From: JAHEKO01 sp965212505 | GTDB lineage: Bacteria > Acidobacteriota > Thermoanaerobaculia > Multivoradales > JAHEKO01 | Assembly (NCBI GenBank): GCA_965212505.1 | Contig: OZ243123.1 | Location: 4,526,001-4,590,000, forward strand | DNA length: 64,000 bases | Reading direction: 5' to 3' | Shown: positions 8,806-15,977 of the stretch, in pieces | How the letters are laid out: each line of letters begins with the position of its first letter | Position numbering within the stretch: position 1 is the first letter of the stretch | Notes under the pieces: model-generated | Database searches by the model: none | Told to the model about the DNA's origin: nothing | Seen by the model: the letters and a program-made list of their open reading frames with translations, nothing else | Translations under genes and position numbers: made by a program

Positions 8806-8839
8806 CAACCATATTCGATTGTTGTTTAAAAAACAATCG
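8806..8839 (-). promoter_or_regulatory. satD promoter/operator: 17-base box plus 8-bp dyad
   Basis: The minus strand reads ACAATCGAATATGGTTG over 8822-8806, copy 1 of the box repeated at 8142-8158. Overlapping it is a perfect 8-bp inverted repeat, CGATTGTT (8816-8823) and AACAATCG (8832-8839). TTGTTT and TATGGT on the minus strand, 17 bases apart, fit -35 and -10 elements, so the box would overlap the -10. This is a classic layout for autorepression. Confidence 0.5.
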
Positions 8840-8866
8840 GAATGAATGGTCTTGCCTCCAAATCCG

Positions 8867-9379
8867 CTAGCGACGGCGTTCGAAGAGCAAGTGGGGCAGC
8901 TCGGACAAAATGAGCTTCTCGAGCGCGAGCCGGACCGCCGCTTTGGAACCGGGCAGAGCAAAGACGAGCGTGTCGTGAGCGAGGCCCGCAACGGCCCGGC
9001 TGAGCATGGCGGCGGAGCCGACCTCTTCCCAGCTCAGCATGCGGAAGAGCTCGCCAAAGCCGTCGAGGCGTTTGTCGAGGTAGCGCTCGACAACTTCCAC
9101 GGTGCCGTCGCGGCTGGTGATGCCGGTGCCACCGGTGGTGATGATCAGCTCGATGTCCGGGTCGCGGAGCCACTCGCCGAACTGGCGCCCGATGTCGTGG
9201 GGCTCGTCTTTGACGAGGGCTCTTTCCTTGACCTGGTGGCCGGCGGCGGTCAGGGACTCGACGATGAGGTTGCCGCCGGTGTCGGTCTCCGGAGTGCGGG
9301 TGTCACTGGCGGTGAGGACGGCGCAGGTGGCGATCTTCCCTCGCGCGGCCTGTCGGTGCTGGGTGGTGGATTCGCTCAT
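8867..9379 (-). CDS. moaB: Molybdenum cofactor biosynthesis protein MoaB/Mog family
   Basis: 170 residues from the ATG at 9379 (MSESTTQHRQAARGKIATC). It carries the MoaB/Mog signature: AVLTASDTRT, DTGGNLIVESL, and IITTGGTGITSRDGTVE, the TTGGTG molybdopterin-binding loop. Enzymes of this fold adenylylate molybdopterin before molybdate insertion; some MoaB proteins lack that activity, so Mog-type function is inferred. Length matches the family (about 160-190 residues). The longer frame from 9658 runs back through a repeat element and has no signal, so I reject it. No other Moco genes are seen nearby. Confidence 0.9.
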   Translation of the reverse strand: MSESTTQHRQAARGKIATCAVLTASDTRTPETDTGGNLIVESLTAAGHQVKERALVKDEPHDIGRQFGEWLRDPDIELIITTGGTGITSRDGTVEVVERYLDKRLDGFGELFRMLSWEEVGSAAMLSRAVAGLAHDTLVFALPGSKAAVRLALEKLILSELPHLLFERRR

Positions 9380-9405
9380 ATCTGATTCACCGCTGATGGT
9401 AGCTG

Positions 9406-9505
9406 AGCCTCGGTTGACCTGCGCGGGGAGCGGTACAGCCCTGCGAGGGGGGTGCGACCGCTGGTCAACAGCCCCTTGGGAGACACCCCCTCCCCATCCC
9501 ACTCG
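9406..9505 (+). repeat. Half copy (C) of the structured repeat family
   Basis: Contains the shared core GCCTCGGTTGACCTGCGCGG and the pyrimidine-rich 3' arm (about 9470-9500), but no matching 5' arm, so it is a truncated copy. Its P3 hairpin is intact: GTTGACC (9413-9419) pairs perfectly with GGTCAAC (9463-9469), and an inner helix AGCGGT (9429-9434)/ACCGCT (9457-9462) stacks on it. It starts just upstream of moaB on the opposite strand. Confidence 0.5.
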
Positions 9506-9712
9506 ACCCCCCCAGATGTGCGTTGGCCGAGAAGACAGCGGCTGCATTCGACTACCTTGCACCGGATCGCCAGTGGCAGGCTCCGTCGACCAAGGTGGGG
9601 GTCGAGAACTGTCGAGAGCCGGCCCCCCTGGCCCTCGCAGGCCTGACGCCTTCTTCATTCCCCCGGTCCTTCCGTGCGAGCGCGGCGATCGGAGGCCTCG
9701 TAACTGGGTTTC

Positions 9713-9881
9713 GGGTTGGGGCAGGAGGGGGTAGCTGGGAGGGGGCTATTGGTCAGCAACGGCACGAGCCAGTGGAGGACAAGCCCGGCTCCTCGCGCAG
9801 GCCAACCGAGGCGACCGCTCCCTCCAGAGTCCGAGTGAAGGTCGCCGACCCCTTCCCAGGTACACCCTCCTGCCCCCACCC
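9713..9881 (-). ncRNA. Structured repeat A: candidate structured RNA or hairpin element
   Basis: Outer stem P1: 9713-9745 is complementary to 9849-9881 at 29 of 33 positions. Inside, P2 is GGCGACC (9810-9816) with GGTCGCC (9840-9846), enclosing a 23-base loop. P3 is GGTCAGC (9751-9757) with GCCAACC (9801-9807), enclosing 43 bases. P3 pairs fully only if the minus strand is the RNA (two G-U wobbles); read as plus RNA it has two mismatches, so the minus orientation is chosen. The architecture and core sequence match element B at 37075-37253. No known RNA family is recognised; a hairpin-type mobile repeat is the alternative. Confidence 0.5.
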
Positions 9882-9933
9882 GGAATCCCGCCGTACTCTC
9901 TCTCCTGTTTGCTACGATCCGTCCACTTTGACA

Positions 9934-11346
9934 ATGCGTTGTATGGCCACTCTGGCAGCACTCGGCCTGCTCCTGATCGCTCCGGCGACAGCGCAGGATC
10001 TCGGCGACATCGAAGACACCATCGCCTCACTTCAAGCGAAGGCCCTCGAGGACGATCTGGCTTACGAGCTCTTGCGTTCTCTGACTGTCGAGGTCGGGCA
10101 CCGGTTCGCGGGTTCGCCTGGCGATCGGGCGGCCGTGGCCTGGGCCAAAGACAAGCTCGAAGGGCTCGGGTTCGACAAGGTTTGGACCGAGTCGGTGACG
10201 GTGCCGCACTGGATTCGCGGCGAGGCACACGGTGAAATCGTCGCGCCCTATCCACAAGAGACGGTTCTCATCGCACTCGGAGGCAGCACCGGCACGCCGG
10301 ATGGCGGCATCACCGCCGAGGTTGTCGGCTTCCCCTCGCTCGAGGCGCTCGAAGAGGCCAGCGACCAGAGCGTACGCGGCAAGATCGTGTTCGTGAACCG
10401 CGAGACAGAGCGCACGCGCTCCGGCCGCGGCTACGGCGAGGCCGGCGGCGTCCGGCGCAGCGGTCCTGCCGTCGCCGGGGCCAAGGGTGCCGTGGCGATG
10501 CTCATTCGCTCGATCGCCACCGGGAACGCTCGCTTCGCCCACACCGGCGGCACCCGCTACAGCGAAGACGCTCCGAAAATTCCCGCGGCGGCGCTCGCCG
10601 TGCCCGACGCCGACCTACTCGCCGCTCAGCTCGAGACCGGCAAGACGGTTCGCTTCCATCTCGAGCTCGGAAGTCACTACCGCCCCGATGCGCAGTCGGC
10701 GAACGTGATCGCGGAGATGCGAGGTCGCGAGAAGCCCGACGAGATCGTGCTTCTCGGAGCACACCTCGACTCCTGGGACGTGGGCACCGGTGCCCACGAC
10801 GACGGCTCTGGGTGCGCCAACGTGATGTCGGCGGCCCGACTCATCGGCGAACTCCCGGAGCGCCCCCGTCGCACGGTTCGGGTGGTCCTGTTCGCCAATG
10901 AGGAGTTCGGGCTCTCCGGCGCTCGAGCCTACGCCGAGGCACACGTAGACGAGCTCGCGCAGCACCAGTTGGCGGTCGAATCAGACCTCGGAGGCGATCG
11001 CGTCTGGGTCTTCCGCACGGCGGTGCAAGAGGCGGCGATATCCGAAGCCGAGAGCGTCGCGAAGCTGCTGGAGCCGCTCGGCATCGAGTGGGGTGGGAAC
11101 GTAGCTTGGGGTGGCGCCGACCTGATTCCTCTGCGGCCGGCGCGTGTTCCGCGCGCCGATCTGCCGCAGGACGCAACGCGCTACTTCGACCTCCACCACA
11201 CCATCGACGACACATTCGACAAGATCGACCCCGAGTCGATCGCTCAGAATGTCGCGGCGTACGTGAGCGTCGCCTACTGGGCCGCCGAAACACCGACGAC
11301 CCTGACGCCGGCGCCGGCACCCGCCACACCTTCGGGAAGCCGATGA
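9934..11346 (+). CDS. M28 family metallopeptidase, exported (carboxypeptidase Q-like)
   Basis: 470 residues with a Sec signal (MRCMATLAALGLLLIAPATAQ). It has a PA-like inserted domain in the first half and an M28 catalytic domain in the second. Zinc ligands are visible: His about 277 in GAHLDSWDVG, Asp in GAHDDGSG, the Glu pair at about 323 in ANEEFG, Asp in VESDLGG, and a late His in DLHHTIDD. The two-zinc M28 centre hydrolyses N-terminal residues or dipeptides; the layout is closest to the M28B/plasma glutamate carboxypeptidase-like group. The ATG at 9934 (or 9943) is chosen for the signal peptide. Its stop overlaps the next start (ATGA), so it heads a three-gene operon with two EEP-fold proteins. 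Confidence 0.88.
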   Translation: MRCMATLAALGLLLIAPATAQDLGDIEDTIASLQAKALEDDLAYELLRSLTVEVGHRFAGSPGDRAAVAWAKDKLEGLGFDKVWTESVTVPHWIRGEAHGEIVAPYPQETVLIALGGSTGTPDGGITAEVVGFPSLEALEEASDQSVRGKIVFVNRETERTRSGRGYGEAGGVRRSGPAVAGAKGAVAMLIRSIATGNARFAHTGGTRYSEDAPKIPAAALAVPDADLLAAQLETGKTVRFHLELGSHYRPDAQSANVIAEMRGREKPDEIVLLGAHLDSWDVGTGAHDDGSGCANVMSAARLIGELPERPRRTVRVVLFANEEFGLSGARAYAEAHVDELAQHQLAVESDLGGDRVWVFRTAVQEAAISEAESVAKLLEPLGIEWGGNVAWGGADLIPLRPARVPRADLPQDATRYFDLHHTIDDTFDKIDPESIAQNVAAYVSVAYWAAETPTTLTPAPAPATPSGSR

Positions 11347-12554
11347 CGGCGCTCAGACAGTGCGCGCTCGCACTGCTCTCTGCCCTCTTGTTGACGAGCT
11401 GCGCAACTGAAGAGGCGACCGCACCCATAGCGAGCGAGCCAGAGACGCCGATGCCCGAAACCGTGCGTCTGGCCGTGTTCAACATCAAGGAACTGACGAC
11501 AGAAGCGCTCGAAGACGTGGACGACTCAGGGGCCGGACAGGCCGCCAACGTGCTCGCCGCGGCCGAGATCGTCGCCCGCATCTCGCCCGACGTCCTGGTC
11601 GTGCAGGAGATCGATCACGACTACCGAGGCGACGACGACGATCTCGCGCTCAACGGCCGGCGGCTGCGTGACGCCTATCTGACGGCAACAGCCGCTGAGC
11701 TCGACTACCCCTACCTCTATGCCGCACCGTGCAACACCGGCCTCCTGTCGGGACACGACCTGAGCAACGACGGCCATGTGGCGACGGCAGCCGACATCGG
11801 CGGCCGCGAGTACGGTGAAGACTGCTTTGGCTTCGGCACCTACCCGGGGCAGTACTCGATGGTGCTGCTCTCGAGGCTGCCGATCGACGCGGTCGGCGCT
11901 CGGACGTTTCAGAAGTTTCTCTGGAAAGACCTGCCGGGGCACCACATTCCCGAGGGGTTCTACAGCGACGAGGAGCTGGCCAACTTCCGACTCTCGAGCA
12001 AGTCGCACTGGGACGTTCCGATCGAGATCGGAGATCGGCGGTTGCATCTGTGGATCAGTCACCCAACGCCGCCGGTGTTCGATGGCGAGGAGGACCGCAA
12101 CGGTCGCCGGAACTTCGACGAGATCGGACTGTGGAAGGCCTACCTCGACGGCGACCCGGCGATCTACGACGACTCGGGCCGGGCGGGCGGTTACGCCCAC
12201 GACCGCTCCTTCGCGATCCTCGGCGACCTCAACGCCGACCCACGCTCTGACAACGCGTTCTACGACGGCCGCCAGTCGATCGACCTGCTCCTGGACGACG
12301 ACCGGATTCGAGACACGGCAGACGTCTGCGCGAGCGAAGGCAGCGAGTATCCGCAAGCGACCGCCGGCTTCGCCGGCGGCGTGCGCGCCGACTACATATT
12401 GACCAGCTCGGAGATCGAGGTCGTCGACGGCGGCGTCTTCTGGCCGAGCGCGGCGAGCGACGCAGAAGGCAATCGCCTCGCCGAGGAAGCGTCGGACCAC
12501 CGCCTGGTTTGGGTCGACATCGCCACGGACTCGCTACGTTTGGACCCGCTATGA
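11343..12554 (+). CDS. Endonuclease/exonuclease/phosphatase (EEP) fold lipoprotein
   Basis: 403 residues. The N-terminus is a lipoprotein signal ending in the lipobox LLTSC. The body has EEP hallmarks: VRLAVFNIKEL at the start of the fold, VLVVQEIDHD (the metal-binding Glu), ILGDLNADP (Asn/Asp pair) and EEASDHRLVWVDI (terminal SDH). Such enzymes cleave phosphodiesters or phosphomonoesters with Mg2+; the substrate is not predictable. The start overlaps the M28 stop by 4 bases and its own stop overlaps the next start by 4 bases, so translation is probably coupled. Confidence 0.82.
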   Translation: MTALRQCALALLSALLLTSCATEEATAPIASEPETPMPETVRLAVFNIKELTTEALEDVDDSGAGQAANVLAAAEIVARISPDVLVVQEIDHDYRGDDDDLALNGRRLRDAYLTATAAELDYPYLYAAPCNTGLLSGHDLSNDGHVATAADIGGREYGEDCFGFGTYPGQYSMVLLSRLPIDAVGARTFQKFLWKDLPGHHIPEGFYSDEELANFRLSSKSHWDVPIEIGDRRLHLWISHPTPPVFDGEEDRNGRRNFDEIGLWKAYLDGDPAIYDDSGRAGGYAHDRSFAILGDLNADPRSDNAFYDGRQSIDLLLDDDRIRDTADVCASEGSEYPQATAGFAGGVRADYILTSSEIEVVDGGVFWPSAASDAEGNRLAEEASDHRLVWVDIATDSLRLDPL

Positions 12555-15283
12555 GACTCGCGGCTCTGATTCTCCTCGCCCTCTCGGCGAGCGACGCCGC
12601 CGCGTCCGAGGTAGGCAGCTTCGAATATCTCGGCATCGCGACCCTGCCGACCGCCACACAGTTCGAGGGGACCGAGGTCGGAGGGCTCTCTGGGATCACC
12701 TGGGACGAAGAGCTCGGCCTCTATTACAGCCTCTCCGACGACCCGGGTCGGCGTGGGCCTTCACGCTTCTACACCCTCGCACTCGACCTCAAGAAGGACG
12801 CCGTCGCGATCGATTTGCGTGGCGTGACCGTGCTCACCGACCGTTCGGGCGAGCCGTTCGCGAAGTGGGTGATCGACGGCGAGGGGATCGCCCTGACCTC
12901 CGATCGCACCCTGCTGATCTCTTCCGAGGGCAACGTGCAACGCGGCATCGCACCGTCGATCCGCGAGATCACAGTCGACGGCCGCGAGCGGCACGAGTTC
13001 CACGTGCCGAGTCAGTGGCTTCCACGTGAGGGCGAGGCACACGGTGTTCGCCACAACAACGCGTTCGAGGCGCTCACGCTCGACTCCGACGGCGAGGCCT
13101 ACGTCTTCGCCACCGAAAACGCACTCGAGCAGGATGGTCCGGAAACCGCCGTCGACCAGGGTAGCCGCGTTCGGATCGCGCGCTTTCACCGAAAGTCGGG
13201 CCGGGACATGAGTGAGTACGTCTACGAGATCGAGCCGGTCGTCGCGCCGCCGCCGGCGCCCGACGCCTTCCACACCAACGGCCTGGTCGAACTGGTCAGT
13301 CTCGACCCGTATCGCTTCCTCGCTCTGGAACGATCCTTCACCCTCGGCGTCGGCAACTCGATTCGCCTCTACCTCGTCGACACCGAGGGGGCGACCGACG
13401 TGCGAGGGCTCCGACGATTGGAAGACGGTCGCGACGTGCACCCGGCCTCGAAACGCCTGCTCGTCAACTTCGACAACCTCGGCTTCGCCCTCGACAACGT
13501 CGAAGGGATGACCCTCGGGCCGATCCTGCCCGACGGGCGGCGCGCGCTCGTTCTCGTGAGCGACAACAACTTCAGTCCGCTCCAGATCACGCAGGTGCTC
13601 GCCTTCGCCCTCGACATGGGAGAGACGCCGATCGCAGCGATCCAGGGAGCGGCGCACCGGTCTCCGCTCGAGGGCCGCTGGATTCGAGAGACCTCCGGCA
13701 TTGTGACGGCGACCGACCTCGACGGGCGGCGCAAGGGCTTTTGGATGCAAGACGACGCCGGCGACGACGATCCGCGCACCTCGGAGGGCCTCTTCATCTC
13801 GGCGGCAGAGATCGACGCATCGGTTGCTGTCGGCGACCGGGTCTCGGTCGGCGGGCGGGTCGTGGAGCGTGAGCGGACCGGCCAGCTGCCGATCACCCGA
13901 CTCGAGGCGCATCGCGTCGAGACGCTCGCTCGAGAGCAGGCGCTACCCGAGGCGACAAACCTCGGCGATCTGCCGACGGTCGTCGACGACGACGGCCTCT
14001 CGGAGTTCCAGCCGGAGGGCGACGCGATCGACCGACTCGAGAGTGTGGAGGGGATGCGAGTCGAGGTGGGTGACTCGACTGTGGTCGGCCCGACGACGCG
14101 ATTCGGGACCCTCTCCGTCGCCCGGCCGAGCACCGACGCTCAACGCACCTCGCGCGGCGGACTCCTTCTCCAAGCCGGCGACGTCAACAGCGAGCGCCTG
14201 GTGATCGACGGTTCGCTGATCGGCGGACTACCGCCACTGGAGGTCGGCCGCCGCCTCGAGGAGCCGCTGGTCGGCGTCCTCGACTACTCCTTCGGCAGCT
14301 ACCGGCTGGTTGCTACGGCACCGATAGAGGCCGAACCCGTTGCGGTCGCCACGCTGGACGACGCCCCGATCTACCTGCAGCGGCTGGACGTCGCCTCGTT
14401 CAACGCCGAGAACCTCGATCTGCGCGACTCCCAGGAGAAGTTCGATCGCGTGGCGGCCCAGATCGCCAAGCGCTCGCCCGACGTCGCCGCACTGCAAGAG
14501 ATTCAGGACGACAGCGGCACCGAGGACGATGGAACCGTTTCCGCAGCCGGCACGCTCGAGCGGCTCGTCGGAGCGATTCGCGAACAGAGCGGGCGCGCCT
14601 ACGCCGTGGCTCAGATCGACCCCGACAACAACGCCGACGGCGGCGCACCGGGTGGGAACATCCGCGTGGCGTTCCTCTACGACTCCGGCCAGCTGGAGCT
14701 TCTCTCTCAGGGCTCTCGCCTCGGCGACTCGAACCCGGCCCGACTCTTCGAAGATCACCCTGCGTTTCTCCGCAACGAGGAGACCGGTTTCGAAGCCACC
14801 CGCAAGCCGCTAGCCGCGGAGTTCGAGTTCCGCGGCGAACGCGTGGTGATGATCAACGTCCACCTCAAGTCGAAGCGGGGTGACGATGCATTCTTCGGCG
14901 CGGCACAGCCGCCGCTTCCACATACCGAAGAGCAGCGTCGCGCACAGACGCGCGCCCTCGCCGACTATGTCGACTCGCTCGACGAGGGGCACGTCGTGTT
15001 GCTCGGCGACTTCAACGACCATGAGTTTCGATCGCCGCTGACCGAGCTGACCGATCGTGGCTGGGTCAACCTGATCGACCAGGTGCCTGAGAACCAGCGT
15101 TACACCTACAACTTCGAAGGTAACTCGCAGGTCCTCGATCACATCTTGATCTCGCCGTCGCTGGCGAGCTGCGACCCGTGGACGAGCATTCTCCACGTCA
15201 ACGCCGACCTTCCGCACCCCTTGCGAGCCAGCGATCACGACCCCGTGTTCGCCAGCTTCGACCTCGGCTGCTCGCTAGAATAG
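12551..15283 (+). CDS. Esterase-like/phytase-like domain fused to an EEP nuclease/phosphatase domain, exported
   Basis: 910 residues with a signal peptide (MRLAALILLALSASDAAAS). The first 370 residues (GGLSGITWDEELGLYYSLSDD, then DGEGIAL, NNAFEALTLD, DNVEGMTLG) match the esterase-like activity of phytase domain (PF13449). A beta-rich OB-like middle follows (RWIRETSGIVTATDLDG to about residue 600), then a complete EEP domain (LDVASFNAENLDLRD, ALQEIQDD, VVLLGDFNDHEF, LRASDHDPVFASFDL) resembling ExeM/PhoX-linked extracellular nucleases. The fusion suggests an extracellular phosphorus-scavenging hydrolase, by inference. It begins at an ATGA overlap with the preceding EEP lipoprotein. Confidence 0.82.
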   Translation: MRLAALILLALSASDAAASEVGSFEYLGIATLPTATQFEGTEVGGLSGITWDEELGLYYSLSDDPGRRGPSRFYTLALDLKKDAVAIDLRGVTVLTDRSGEPFAKWVIDGEGIALTSDRTLLISSEGNVQRGIAPSIREITVDGRERHEFHVPSQWLPREGEAHGVRHNNAFEALTLDSDGEAYVFATENALEQDGPETAVDQGSRVRIARFHRKSGRDMSEYVYEIEPVVAPPPAPDAFHTNGLVELVSLDPYRFLALERSFTLGVGNSIRLYLVDTEGATDVRGLRRLEDGRDVHPASKRLLVNFDNLGFALDNVEGMTLGPILPDGRRALVLVSDNNFSPLQITQVLAFALDMGETPIAAIQGAAHRSPLEGRWIRETSGIVTATDLDGRRKGFWMQDDAGDDDPRTSEGLFISAAEIDASVAVGDRVSVGGRVVERERTGQLPITRLEAHRVETLAREQALPEATNLGDLPTVVDDDGLSEFQPEGDAIDRLESVEGMRVEVGDSTVVGPTTRFGTLSVARPSTDAQRTSRGGLLLQAGDVNSERLVIDGSLIGGLPPLEVGRRLEEPLVGVLDYSFGSYRLVATAPIEAEPVAVATLDDAPIYLQRLDVASFNAENLDLRDSQEKFDRVAAQIAKRSPDVAALQEIQDDSGTEDDGTVSAAGTLERLVGAIREQSGRAYAVAQIDPDNNADGGAPGGNIRVAFLYDSGQLELLSQGSRLGDSNPARLFEDHPAFLRNEETGFEATRKPLAAEFEFRGERVVMINVHLKSKRGDDAFFGAAQPPLPHTEEQRRAQTRALADYVDSLDEGHVVLLGDFNDHEFRSPLTELTDRGWVNLIDQVPENQRYTYNFEGNSQVLDHILISPSLASCDPWTSILHVNADLPHPLRASDHDPVFASFDLGCSLE

Positions 15284-15365
15284 GGCTCCAGCACCGACTT
15301 CACTTCTGTCCGGCTCGCGGTTGTGATCGCGGCCTTTCTCTCAGCTTTTCGAAGGAGGAGTACCC

Positions 15366-15788
15366 ATGAGCATGATGAAAGAGTTCAAAGAGTTCGCAGT
15401 CAAGGGCAACGCTATCGACATGGCCGTCGGCATCATCATCGGCGGCGCGTTCGGCAAGATCGTCAGCTCACTGGTCAACGACGTGATCATGCCGCCGGTC
15501 GGCCAGATGTTGGGCGGCGTCGACTTCGCCAGCCTGTTCCACGCCTTGGGCGGCGCAACCTACGAGAGCCTCGCCGCCGCCGAAGAGGCGGGCGCCGCCG
15601 TGATCAAGTACGGCGCGTTCTTCCAGACGATCATCGACTTCGTGATCATCGCGTTCGTGATCTTCATGATGGTCCGCTCGATGAACAAGATGCGCAAGGA
15701 AGAGGAAGAGAAGCCGGCCCCGCCGCCGGAGCCGTCGGACGAGGCGAAGCTGCTGACCGAGATTCGCGACTCGCTGGCGAAAGGCTAG
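15366..15788 (+). CDS. mscL: Large-conductance mechanosensitive channel MscL
   Basis: 140 residues, the usual MscL length. The N-terminal amphipathic helix and TM1 (MKEFKEFAVKGNAIDMAVG, IIIGGAFGKIVSSLVNDVIMP) are highly characteristic. TM2 (FFQTIIDFVIIAFVIFMMV) is followed by a charged cytoplasmic helix (MNKMRKEEEE). It forms a homopentameric inner-membrane pore that releases solutes under hypo-osmotic shock. A strong AAGGAGG lies about 8 bases upstream of the ATG. The gene stands alone between the nuclease operon and the CRTAC1-like gene; the 189-base gap after it shows no gene. Confidence 0.97.
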   Translation: MSMMKEFKEFAVKGNAIDMAVGIIIGGAFGKIVSSLVNDVIMPPVGQMLGGVDFASLFHALGGATYESLAAAEEAGAAVIKYGAFFQTIIDFVIIAFVIFMMVRSMNKMRKEEEEKPAPPPEPSDEAKLLTEIRDSLAKG

Positions 15789-15977
15789 CCCTCACCTCTG
15801 GTCGCCGAGGCGCCGCTTGCGGGCGGGTCGATCGTCGTCTACCATCCCCTCTGTTCCCAAAACATCGGGAGAGAGGGCTGTGAGGCGATTTGGTGGTCTA
15901 TTCGGCTCTGTGCGTCTGATCGACGACGGCCGGAGCTCTGTCCTCCCGAACCATGCATTTCAGGAGGAGGCCCCCCC

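Larger units (their letters stand above)
9380..9933. other. 554-base region without a gene
   Basis: Both strands have only short frames with biased composition. The region holds the half repeat C (about 9406-9505), the full repeat A in reverse orientation (9713-9881), and a further 10-bp inverted repeat: CTCGACCCCC starting near 9502 and GGGGGTCGAG ending near 9606. I see no promoter with confidence. A nominal plus-strand frame from 9523 joins the M28 gene but encodes no recognisable sequence before 9934. Confidence 0.6.

Noticed and set aside
9523..9933. N-terminal extension of the M28 gene to an upstream ATG
   Set aside because: The extra 137 residues are Pro/Ser/Arg-rich, cover the structured repeat and would bury the signal peptide that begins at 9934.
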